Translations under genes and position numbers: made by a program
In this document: positions 39,701-51,400 of the stretch, one piece after another
Position numbering within the stretch: position 1 is the first letter of the stretch
Layout: the number at the start of each line of letters is the position of its first letter
Origin: Litomosoides sigmodontis
Taxonomy: Eukaryota; Nematoda; Chromadorea; Rhabditida; Onchocercidae
Assembly: GCA_963070105.1 (NCBI GenBank)
Contig: OY718804.1
Coordinates: 8,663,817 to 8,727,816 of the forward strand
Direction of reading: 5' to 3'
Length of the DNA stretch: 64,000 bases
The notes under the pieces: generated by a model
The model's input: the letters and a program-made list of their open reading frames with translations, nothing else
The model's database searches: none
What the model was told of the DNA's origin: nothing

Positions 39701-41041
39701 AATCTCTGTTTACCGAAATTTTCTATAAATTGAATTGCATAAAAAAATTTTTTTTCATTTGAAAGTTAATTAACTTTCATTTTCTTACCTCAACATTTCG
39801 TTACCTCTTTGTTTTGTTTTAGTTTGATTTGATTTTTTAAACATGTATTTGAATTTGATTTGAGGAAAAATTATGCCATCAAAAATTAAAAGCAGCTTTT
39901 ACATTCCTTTGTTTTAAAACGAATGGTCAATGAATTCAAAATTTCCACTTTCCTTTTAAGTCATCACAACAGTATCGAACGACAACGACAAAAATAACAC
40001 GATCACAGGTTAATCTTCAACAGGAATATCAGGACGCACAAAAGGCACTGCTGGAGACATATCGCAAGGAACAAATGACTGCAACGAAATCATCGACGCG
40101 TAAACAACAACGAAAAACAAAAGAGGAGAAATTAGAAGCGCTTGAGGTGAATGGCGGACAAAGTGCGCCGAAGGATGATCAACCATTAGATGTTGAAGTT
40201 GCTGATAGCAATGCGAAGAAAGCTGAAGGAGGAAAAGCTGCAGAAACGGAAGTGACACACATTAATGCTTTACTCTCAATCTTTTTTTTTACAAAAATTA
40301 AATTAAACAATAATTGAAATCTAAAAACGATCATTCCTAACAAAGCAGTTTATTTGAAAAATTTTATTAAAAAAGCAAAAAAAAGAGAATTCTAATTATA
40401 TGGAAACATGATTATCCTATCTTTCTCGTTGTATTTCGCATAGTACACTGATAATTTCAAATTTAAAAGGAAAGCATTTGTAACCGGGAAAAATCAAATG
40501 GAGAAATTTAATTTCAGGGTGGTGAAGAGATTGCTTCTAAATCAGTGTATGCTTTCCTTAGTGATGAGGTTAAGAAAATTAAAAATTTGGAAGAGAATGT
40601 GGTACCAAAAGACGAAATTGATCCGGCTGATTATGTCTTCATGCAACCTATTTATGCACATACATACGGAGCAGCTGAAACGGGAAGTCGCGATGTGGTA
40701 GAGAAATATATGATGAATATGCTTCCGGAAGAGGTCATTTCACATCTTTACTCTCCAACGGTTATGTTTTTATGCACGTCATCATAATTTGTAAGTGTCG
40801 AAATTTACAAAATTTTGAAATATAGAAAAAGGTAAGAAAGTCTCATTTAGAATAATTAGGAATTTTGATAAAAATTACACTACGCCTTTAGTATTTCGAC
40901 AGAGCAATGGATGATGGAGCAGAATATGTTGCAAATATGCCAGTAACAAAAAGCAAAGAAAATACAGAAAGTTCCGACAACATGCAACAAAGCTCATCAA
41001 AATCAGGGGTTCCTAGGCTTCACCATTTCAATTTGTCCTAA
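36777..41041 (+). CDS. Non-receptor-type protein tyrosine phosphatase with long charged tail
   Basis: Classical cysteine-dependent PTPs remove phosphate from phosphotyrosine. Exons: 36777-37018, 37308-37429, 37646-37822, 38031-38269, 38726-38889, 39204-39478, 39621-39650 (30 bases), 39961-40251, 40518-40733 and 40892-41041, all in phase. From the first in-frame Met (36835) there are 615 residues; an upstream exon could add a different start. Catalytic parts are complete: KCRYHDV in place of the usual KNRYxDV, GDFIHANWI, QGPLSQTCGDFWRMVWQENV, the WPD loop (WPDRFVP, about residue 192), the P-loop HCSAGIGRTG (Cys about 222) and the Q-loop NEEQYLYI. It should therefore be active. There is no signal peptide or membrane segment in the visible part. 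After the domain (ending near exon 6) comes about 300 residues of Lys/Glu/Ser-rich low-complexity tail. Intron 3 uses a GC donor (GAG|GCAAGT). Worms have many expanded PTP families, and I cannot assign an orthologue. Confidence 0.9.
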
Positions 41042-41798
41042 TATACGATTCGTTCAAATGGCTGAAGATAAATTCATATGAAATCAGAAAGCATTATTGA
41101 AATTTCAAAAATCAGAATATAAAAGACGAATCCAAGCTTAGTTAATTTTAAATCTGAGTAACAAGATAATGGTGAAACTAACATACTGGTAAAACAAAGT
41201 GAAAAAAAAAAACTCAAATTCCATCTCTAACTAATGAAATTCCATTTTGTTTCAAACGGCTAGCTTCCACAGCAAATCTGTTACAAGCAATATAATGTGA
41301 AATTAATCACAAATGTAACTATACGTTATCAATTACTATTGCTACGAAAAAAGGCTCAGATTTTCAGAAGAAATAAACAGAAGCCTTTACTGGTGCGCGA
41401 AAACTCAACAAATACCGCTTCCAATGACACTGCGTATCTTATGCAATTTCGTGCGCTAAATTACACTCAATAATGTAATAAACATATGATACAAATCATT
41501 TTCGACCCATTTTATTATTTATAGCAGAAACAAAGGGATTTTTTCGTACAAATTTACAAAAAATTCAAATAAAACTGATTCAATTTGTCCATATGTAGAT
41601 CTAATCATCACATGTTCTGCATAAATATATCTATGTGAGTGAAATTGTAAAAATAAAAATATAAGTAACATATTCGTACAGTACCCTTCTTTTACGGTTA
41701 TTTATCGAAATGAAATAATATATACAACAAAAGCAACAACAGCGAACTTTGTAATACATTTACGGCACTTGGAAAAATTAAATGAAAATAATAAGAGA
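41042..41798. other. Convergent 3' regions, phosphatase and Gemin2
   Basis: The plus-strand phosphatase and minus-strand Gemin2 end towards each other here. AATAAA occurs on the plus strand at 41372-41377 and 41477-41482, and on the minus strand at 41517-41512, about 285 bases past the Gemin2 stop. The 3' UTRs may approach or overlap. No gene was recognised. Confidence 0.6.
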
Positions 41799-44245
41799 TT
41801 ACGAAGAGATCTGGTCAGCGATATCTAATTGCTCAAAATAAACACCAACAACTGCAATAAATAAGGAGAATTCTTCACGCATTGTGCTACCATTTTGCGT
41901 CTCTTCATTTAAAGTATTTCGCAAAACACGTGAACGTTTAGCTAATTGACGTATCGATGAACATACGTCGTGCGTTAATGGCTTTTGCAGCACCAACATC
42001 AACGCATATATCCATTCAAATAGTGATCGTGTATAGCCCTCTTCAAGAAAAACCTAAAAACAAAAAATTGTTTAGCATTTCTCCTTAATAATTATATTGG
42101 GCTGACTTCTTCAATTAGTGTCACATTTTCAGCAATACTCCACCCATTACAGATGGCTAATGTCATTGTTTTCAGTCACGTACAATATCAGAACAGAAAA
42201 CCAGACCCATCAGCTCAGATCAATCGTGTCAAGTCCATGCACAAGCTAGACAAGGAATTTCAAGGTATCAGTAGATTTCGATCCATACAGCGAAAGTACA
42301 CACAAATATTGCTATTTTCTTTTAAGTCTATTTTATTAATAGTCACTAGTAACTCATAAAATGTTGAGAAAACATATCTACTTCAGTACTAAATATTCGC
42401 ACACGCGTGCTGCAGAAGTTTAATATTCATGCCAACTTCACTTGCAATACCTTACTAACCCCAAATAAATAAAAATTTTCCCGATTCTCGATGTGTTCGT
42501 TCAGCAACTATAGTCATTAAATTATAAAATTCCAGACTTTCATGTCCCACTTATTAGTTTAGCAGAAAAAAGTTGATTTGAATTATGTACATCTATGAGG
42601 TATTGTATCACAGTATTGACTTGCTGTTCCGACAAACTGAACACGAGTCGTAATGTTGGCGGATTACCGCGATGATGAGCGAATCGTGGAACATCTTCTT
42701 CTTTCATTGGAAATGAGTTATTTCGTTCCTCTAAACAGAATATACGCCATTCGTCGGGATCTTTCTAAAAATATTTTAGAAGACTACAAGTGAAGCAGTA
42801 AGGCAGGACGACGATCGATCCAGCGCGTTTTTAATACATTCCTTGGATCATGTGATAATTTCTCTGATGAGTGATGTATTAATCATCACATTAAAAAATG
42901 AAAAGTAAAAAATCTTCGAGGAAAATTCAACAACGTACTATAAAAGTGTGCCAGTTTTCAATGCATAATGACCAAGTAAATAACATCAACAAAAATAAGA
43001 TCCTATTCACTTTAAGGAATTCTTAAATGAAGCTTTTCAATAAAGTCAAGCACAACATCTGCGCTACAACACAAAAATAAGTTTAACAATGGCAAAAGAA
43101 TTACTTACTAAGCTTGGCCATTTAAAACTTATGGTTTCCCTCCATTGCCACTTTTGAACATTAACAAGGGATCGTTGCATAGAAAATTTATCACTCTGAA
43201 GCACAACAACAAAATGAATGATTAACATTGGAAAAACATTATATTTGATAGTAATTGTGAGATCAGACAATGCTTTATCAAAGCAGTTTGAATACTTAAA
43301 TGTTACAGTACGACTCCTATGACTGAAGAAGGCATGAGACAATGAATACGAACTATTTCTTACTGAATAATACGAAAGAACCTACAAAATACAGTAAGTT
43401 AGCATTGATTTAGATATTGATCAACTTTTCTATCTAAAAAATCAAGAGTTGACTTGAAATGAATGGTAACAGAAGAGGTCAACTGATCCAGACGTGCATT
43501 GTATAAGCTCACCGAAGGAATAATTTTTAAAATTAAACATCTTCATAAAGAATACATAATTTAAAAAAGCAATGTTAGATTTACCATGGCAACAGACCAC
43601 TCAGAGGGCGGTCCACAGCTGAACAACAAATCCTTGGATATTGCGGAAGAGACAGTTTTTTGCGGAATCGTCTTTGCCGCAACTACTTCTGGACAATGTG
43701 CACGCGACATACTAACCTGCATGAAAGTACAAAAGATTTTCCGAACTCGATTTCCATTTCTTAAGGTCCTTTTTTTTAAATCCACACACCACCACGATCT
43801 TTTATACTAAACTTTTTATCCACGTCCACGAAGTATGACTCTAACCATATTAAACCATTCGAATCCCTTTGCACTGTTCCCAACTTCCCTCCATTTTTTC
43901 AACTTCCGCGAAAAGACTCGTTTAATATGGTTACAATCATACTCTATACAATCATACTAAAAATCCATACTCTATTCGAATAGCATAACTTCACCGCAGT
44001 TACTTGATATTCTTAATTTACAACTAGCAACTTTCAGGAAGTTAACGTACTGTCTATACTACAAATAAGCTCCATTGCTGGACAGAAATTTCCTAAATCG
44101 ATTAAACGAGCCTCTCCATGTTTGGAAAAACTCATGTTAAATTAGTAACCTGCTGCAAGTAATGCAACGGATCTAGAGGTGTTTCAGCCAGCGAGATATC
44201 TCTTTCATCAAAATCGCCAACATCAAAAACAGCTTCTTGCTCCAT
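41799..44245 (-). CDS. gemin2: Gemin2 (SMN-interacting protein 1)
   Basis: Gemin2 cradles the five Sm proteins D1/D2/F/E/G and SMN during snRNP assembly. On the minus strand I join 44245-44150, 43716-43585, 43195-43109, 42764-42591 and 42053-41799, each exon a whole number of codons, for 247 residues (human 280). Near the N-terminus, DPLHYLQQVSMSRAHCPEVV matches the human 'PQEYLRRVQIEAAQCPDVV'. A NVQKWQWRE segment follows. The C-terminal core, EGYTRSLFEWIYALMLVLQK then PLTHDVCSSIRQLAKRSRVL, matches human '[36 protein letters not shown]'. The tail FSLFIAVVGVYFEQLDIAD matches 'LNLLICLVSRYFDQRDLAD'. The exon 4 donor was chosen at GAT|GTACAT because it keeps the human spacing exactly; a later GT would add residues with no counterpart. 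Intron 2 holds a phosphatase-like fragment (43397-43505) and intron 1 a stem-loop repeat. KMT2 ends 1.2 kb upstream on the same strand. Confidence 0.9.
43397..43505 (+). pseudogene. Duplicated fragment of phosphatase intron 3/exon 4
   Basis: This 109-base block in Gemin2 intron 2, read on the plus strand, resembles 37957-38063 of the phosphatase gene, covering the end of intron 3 and the first 33 bases of exon 4. Both share AGTTAGC-TTGATTTAGA and TGAAATGA. The exon part reads KRSTDPDVHCI here and KRSTDPDVHCT in the gene. Of five base differences in those 33 bases four are silent. An AG acceptor (TAACAG) is kept. Phosphatase similarity stops after 43505, so alone it cannot encode a phosphatase. 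Confidence 0.75.
43832..43943. repeat. Stem-loop repeat, 24-base arms
   Basis: Arms at 43832-43855 and 43920-43943 are inverted copies (22 of 24 bases match), separated by 64 bases. The arm motif is GTTTAATATGGTTA followed by TCATACT. It lies in Gemin2 intron 1. It could be the remnant of a small MITE-type element or a chance duplication; no terminal duplication of a target site is evident. Confidence 0.65.
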
Positions 44246-45427
44246 TTTTCAGCAGCTCACTTTAATCAACAATCTAAAAAGTGTAATTTTATCAAGCTAA
44301 CTTTACCAAAAACTATGTAACAGAATGGAATGTACTACACACTGGGTGGGATTCGTTGCCATGCAAATAATGGAAAATACGATAAAAAAAATTACAAAGT
44401 ACAATACAAGAATTTTGAGGGATCTAACGGTAAAACGTTTCCAAATAAATGTGAGAACCAAGCTATCTCGAATAATAGAACCAACAATTACTCGACCGAT
44501 TTCTGTATAGGTGTCCCATTTTGGGGAAAAAGATCACCTATTTAACTACTGTTATAGGTATTCCAGTGTAAATGTATGAGATAGTGAAAAAAATGGAAGT
44601 GGTCTTTAAAAAATCGAAAGGATTTCGGCAAAGAAATAAAAACTGGGTAAACAAAATCCAAATTCTGAAGTCAATATTCCTGCAGATATGTCCAACTGCC
44701 AATGTGCCAATGGAACGTACAACAGGATTGTTCCACGCTTATGGAATATACTATTTTATTTGTGTCAAAATTAATCATAGAAATCAGAATACAGCACGAC
44801 TCCGTATATCTGGATTAAAAGAATACAAAAATTTAATAAACATAGGAACATTACTTAACAGCAAAATTTTCGTTCCTGTAAACAAAAACATTGTGATCCT
44901 TCAGTTATATTGTAAAATAAAATATTTGCTAAAAAGAGAACTGGGGAGAAACTGTCGAAATTTACAGAAGACTACTGAGATTTGTTTCAAAATGCAAAAG
45001 TGCGAGGAAGATATTTAGGAAAAACCGCACAAGGTTACAAGAAAATTCCTTTTTCCGACTGTAACACATATTATAGGCAACTGATCGTAGCAAATGTAAC
45101 TGCTTTTTAAACAGAATTTAATAGATATCGAAAGCTATACCACAATTTGAAAAAATTCATTTTGTTTGAACTAGAAGTTTCAAAGTGCTTTCGTAAATAG
45201 TTACATTCTAACAGAAATTAAACCTGATAACTTCTAAAAATGACTCAAAGCGATATAAATAAACAAACAGCTTGCACAACAGGCAATCATACAAGAATGC
45301 GCTCCTCTCCTACACTACATTCCTAAAAAATCCACGAATGGAAACATCGGTGGCATAAAAAAATAAGACGAGACCTTGATACAAAATTAAACAATCCGAA
45401 ATTTCTCAAACAAATGCAGAAGTGGTC
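44246..45427. other. Gap between KMT2 and Gemin2
   Basis: Noncoding on the minus strand; it would hold the KMT2 3' UTR and Gemin2 5' region. A plus-strand open frame of 148 codons at 44572-45018 is Lys/Asn/Ile-rich and resembles no family I know, and its composition matches A-rich DNA. I do not call it a gene. Confidence 0.5.
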
Positions 45428-48400
45428 TCAATTCATCCATTTTTGGCAGTTTGGTGCACTGCACAAACAAGGAATTTTATCAGCCGTTTCCTCGATATCG
45501 AACTGATAATCATATGTTAACTGAAAAAAAATTTCTCTGTAAATTATTTAATTGAATCCAGTTAGATGTATAGTATTGAATAACATTACTTCCCATATAT
45601 CAGATGAGGAAAAAAATGAATATAAATTAATTTCCTCTCACTCAGACCGGTACAAGAGAAACAAACATGTGACAGAAGTTCAAAGTTTTAATAATTTTTA
45701 AAATATTTTAATATCTACCTCTTCTCCCGCACTTATGGGTCTGTTAGCAATAATAATAATTTTTTTATCGTCACCACATGGACCAGAATCCACTAAACGT
45801 GTACTGCAGTTTGGATCACACGAATGATTGATATAGCGTGCTGGACCACCAGCCATTGTAGCATCAATGAGTCTTTCGTCGTCAATGCGAAACATGTACA
45901 CACCACGATTTTGTGCTTCATATTTCTTTTCACGCATTTCACCAACCTTCAAGTATCCCATGACTTAATATTCCGTGAAACACACGTAACACGATATGAA
46001 AAGCAGTGCATTTACTTATGAAAGAGCAAATAACTACGTCGAAAAAATATTATAGAAAAGCAAAAACTAAGGAAAGAAATACCAAAAACTTATTTCCCGA
46101 TCAGGATCCAATAATATATAAAATAAACTCCCAAAAACTAACTTCACTACGTATAACTTCGCCCTTATATTCGATAATCATAGAATTCATTTCAATATCT
46201 CGCGAGGCATATAATCCCAATCCTTGAATACGTGAACGGGCCAGATACACAGTATTTTTCCACTCTTTCTTCATTTTCTGATATTGTGAATAATAAGCTG
46301 TACTCAACTGTCCAGATTCCCATCGTCCGCCGTAACAGTCCAATGTTGTACTGCATGAACTACGTCCTGTAGCCGTATCTACTGCACTGGATAATGAACT
46401 GCTATTACCACGTGCTATAAGTTAGAAAAAATTAAGATCTTATAGATTAAAAACAATTTGAGGTAGGAGTTGTCGGCAACTTCTGCTTTCCTGTCCAAAA
46501 TTTATAAAGAGGCAATTTTTATAATTAGAAATTTATACTTGAAAAGCAACAAACTTCTTGTGCCGCGTGAAAACGCATCAGTACTAACGGACGACCGCAC
46601 GCTAGCTGCCGGTGGCTGGTTACGGCGACGATGTTTAATAAGTGTTCGAAACCGCGGCTCGCATCTAGCACAACCGCTCGGATTGACTGCTAGAGGTAAG
46701 TCCATCAGAGGAACTCCACCATGTTTAAAAGTATAGGTTATCAGTTGGTCCACTCCCGGTAACTAAAACCAGTAAATGCAAAAGATATTTGCAACTTTTA
46801 ATGGCATATTTTATACATCGCAAAAAAATCCATTAATATTTCCATTCTTACCGACTCCGTCATTTTTGAAACAGCAGCCTCCATAAGACCAAATAAATTA
46901 TCACCAGTAAGATTGGCTGGGAATAAACGTAATAATCCATCATCCTTATCTCGCGTTCTTTCTACTTCCATTAATATATGGTTCCAGGCAGCTTAAATAC
47001 GATGAAATATTTAATTATTTATAAAAAATCTGAAGGGAGGCAAAGGTACAATAAGGAAATCGGATGAGATTCTTATCCACACTCAACAAACAGATAGTTG
47101 ATAACTCCATACCTGATGCTGACGTCTCCCGAACTTCCTTGCCATCTTCGTATGAAATTACAAATTCCGGTGCAGATGATTTATCGCAAATTGTGCACTG
47201 ATATTGAATGCGATCAGTTGTATTAGTTACCGACCAAAAAATCCGTTTCACATTATATCCAATCTAAAACCACTCATTTGAAAATTTTCAACAGTTTGCA
47301 GCTCAGCAAAAAATTAGCACAGATCTACAGAACTAAGAAACTTGACTAACCGGAAATATATGATCTGAATTATGGAACGCTTTCAACTGTTCTGGAAGCA
47401 GTTGCCCAATGTGATTAAATATAAGACTGCCTACTCGCAAAACCAGTCGGTCCGCTTCACTATGAAACAATTTCGCTATCAATTGATTTTCTTCACGATC
47501 AATATAAATACGACGCAGCGCTTTCAAATGGTCGAGTATTAAGTCATTCCGATAATCATCATGCTCTTCGCAGATGAAAGTCTAAACACATAAATAAAGC
47601 ATATTTTCAACAATTCATCACATGAAAAAAAGACTATTCCAAAAAAGCATATTTTCATCAAAGAAAAACCTTACCTTATCTTTCATGAATTTTCCTTTCG
47701 TCGATTTGGCGCAAAAAACATGGAAGTGATTTTCACAATTAAGTTTGTAACACCTTAATGAAGCACCCACGAGATGGCAAACCGAACAAATTACATTTGA
47801 TGCCCGCCTAAGCGCATCTTCCACATTTATAAGAGCTCCAGCGGAAGTCTCATAAACCTGCAAAGATTTTCACAAAATTAAACGTTTTGTAATGGTTTTG
47901 AAAGAATTTAGATCCTTCATTCTGCAATCCTACAGATTTCCATCAATCAAAACTAACCTCTTCAGACCATAATGCACAATTAATGTGTACCCAAATGTTA
48001 GCATCCGCATTCAAAAGTCTTCCACAATTATCTACTTCTCCGTCTCCAAACTGCCCACAAAATGCACACTGCCGTTTGTCTTCTGCAGGGTCTATACAAT
48101 GACAACGTAAAGCACTTTGAAGGTCAGCAATTAGCTGTTTCTAAAAATTTTTTTTGTAATTTCTCGATGTGATCTTATTCCTTCTGCAACCGAAATTGTC
48201 ATTCAAACTTAGTTCTTAAAATTTCACTGTAAAATACTAGTTAGTTGTAATCTGTACTTGATAGGGAGTATTAAAACACACTGCGATGCTCTTAATTAAA
48301 TACGCTGAAAATGATTAAACGACATTTTATCCACCTGACGAGTTTGATCTGACAATTCACGAAAACTTTCTGTTATTGCTGCATCATACTGCATCCACAG

Positions 48401-51400
48401 TTGCCCTTTCCATTTCTTCTCCAAAGCTCTCTGAATGTTCTGATCACTCATCAATGATAGCTCTCGAGCTTGGATTATCTGCAGTGGTTTATTAGATACA
48501 CAATATATTCCTTCACTTGCAATATTTCAGTATGTCTCTTGTACGTATCGAAAAATAGAGTGGAAGATGATTATCAAGAAAGCGAACCTGAATATTGTTC
48601 CTTGATTCCGACTCAATGCGACTGTCGCTCGGTGGCGAACACATATTAGAATTTCCAGGCGACTCTAATTGCCCCTTAAAACATAGAGCACTATGTGGAA
48701 GAACAAGGAAAAAGCAAAGTTCAAATTTCGAGAATATTTCACGAAATAGCTTCGCCTAGATTACACTTTCGTCCTACAAAATCCAATCACAGTAATATTG
48801 ATGTAAAAACGAGAACATTTAGATGATATTGAATTTTTCTTTTTCCGATACCTAAATGAAATGAAGAAAATGCTGCTTAAATCTTTACAAGAATAAATAT
48901 AATTATTCACCCTACACAAAGCCATAACTATAACTCACTTTTCCGAGATGAAGATATTTGGCAAAATTATCAGCGCTTGCCTGCCGAAGTTTAGCTAACG
49001 TTTCAGCTCCAATGAAACGTTCTGCTCTCTGAAATTCAAAGTTTAGTCGAAGCAAAGCAAAAACAAAGAAAAAGCATGGATCGGGATGGTAAAAAAAAAA
49101 CCGAAAGGTCCTCTGGCGACAACGCAGCCTTCGCATTAGCCATATAATTGTAGTAACAGTTCATTGAGCAGAATGCTAGCGTTTCATCTTTTGGCTAAAA
49201 TAAATCGAACAATAAAATACTGTTTGAAGATAAAAGTATAATAATTTTTAAAAGGCATGAAAGATGGAAAAATTCCGAGAATAGTGGAGAAAACCTCATG
49301 GTCAACAATGCCAAGTTGGCGAGCTGTTTGCCTTACAGCTGGCTGATCAGTCAATGCACCACAATGGCGACATGTAAAGTCGTCAGTCACTGGTGATTCC
49401 GTTTTCTGGATTTCGCCATGATCACCTAAAAAGAATCAGTTATATTGCTAAAAAAACTCCTCCATTTTAAAGTGAATTCTACATCAATCTGGCAGTCCTT
49501 TCAAAGTCTTTTAATCACATAACAAACATTGGATAGAAAATTATCTTAAAAAAGATGGGACATGCTAGGAAATTACAAGTTTGGAAACCCACGCTTTGAA
49601 GGTTCTGGAGTTTGAGGAGGAGTATCAAATTCATAATCTGGTAACTGTTCCATACCCAGGAGTACCATTAACTGCCTCAAGCCAGCTTCAGCATCAAGGC
49701 TAACTTCCGGGCCCTCGAATACAATGCTGACCTCCACTTTTTTGGGCAACTCACGCTTCTGAAATACATTCAAACAATTTTTTTCCCTAGAAGTAACAAA
49801 ATATTAACACAATTTCGATTAAAAAATACCATTTCCACATAGTAGCGCAATATCGATATAACGTTAAAAACCGAATTTATTTAAGTGATGAATAAATTCA
49901 GCGAAAACTCTAACAGTAAAAATTAATCCAGTTCAAACAACAATCTACAAATTCATAATTATTTTTTGCTATAGCATTCCACACAGCTTTGCTTTACCCA
50001 TAAAAATTTTTAAAACATTAAAAGATTCTTTAATGTATTTCAGAACTATAACTATTAAATGGACCATATGAATGAATAAAGTTTTACTGACCTTTAAAAA
50101 TGCGTATCTTGGTGGTGCCTCTGGCATAAGGGATTCAGGTATCCTCGAAATCTGCCGCAAAGGAGGAGAACCAGAACGACGAACTACCGAAAGTGCCCGC
50201 ATTTTACTCACAGATTTTTCTCTTTCTTGTATTCCATTTGGAGTGACACATCTTGTTCTGAAGGTCCACATTGATTTACCAACAAAAATTTTTAAAAAAT
50301 ATTAAATTACCCATGAAAATGATGAAATCAATCGCAAAATATGAAAAAAAATAAATCAATACCTATATAAAATTGGAAGCTTTATATCAGCAGTGAAATC
50401 AGACGTTGTTTGATAAAGTGAAGTATCATCAAAGGGGCACTGAAAGAGACGTGTATAATAATCACCCATAAAAACGAGGCGTATATCACCAATTTCGCTT
50501 CCTTTGATTGATGGCTTATCTGAAACAAAATGGGACGATTTAGAACGAATTTTTCGACAGTCGGTATACAGAATCTAACTGAACATCAGTAAGCGACTAA
50601 ATCAACCATTTACAACACGACAGTCAAACTGGTCGGCTGCAAAGAATCAAATCATTTAACATAACCTTTTATAAAAACTAACGACCCTAAAAAAATTATA
50701 GTAACCTCCTTAAATCAAATTACACAGTTCCTATTTCTAATTATAACAGAATGGATTAATTGAGATTCATTTATTTGAAGCAAAAAAAAAGTTATGCGGA
50801 TTAAGACAAACCTATTCGATCTGGTAAATCTGTAACACCAAACATGGCATAAGATGAACGTCCAATGCGAGAGATAGGTTCGATAGCATTTCGGGGAAGT
50901 TGCGGGCAAAGACGAAGCTGAGTGGAAATTCGTTCAAGCAACAATTCATACTCATTACTATTTCCAACACCAATTTTCTTCTGCTGAGTGCGTTTCTTCT
51001 TTGGCTTCGGAGGCACTGGAAAAAGTAATGAAATTTCAGTAAAAGTTTCGATATTTCAAATTAAAGACAGACTAATTGTTAACATGTGAAATGACTGCAG
51101 CAATACTTCAAATCTCTAAAGAAACCTACTGTTAAATTCTAGTCCAGTTAAAGAATTTCTCTGTGATGGATATTCTCGTTTCATTTGTGATTCCAAAAGC
51201 CTTTTCAACATTCCACTTTTTCGAGCAGCTTCAGCACCTAAAACAGCTTTCAAAAAACTTGAGGCAAATGTGACATAAATTTGACATTCCCTTTTAAAGA
51301 AAAAAGGAAAACAAATGAATCAATTGAGAAGACATGTACCATCAACCATAATAACAGCCTGCGTTATCAAACGATCTACAACGTCATAAATATCTCGTTC

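Noticed and set aside
44572..45018. 148-codon plus-strand open frame between KMT2 and Gemin2
   Set aside because: Lys/Asn/Ile-rich composition expected from A-rich DNA, no recognisable motif, antisense to likely UTR of the minus-strand genes.
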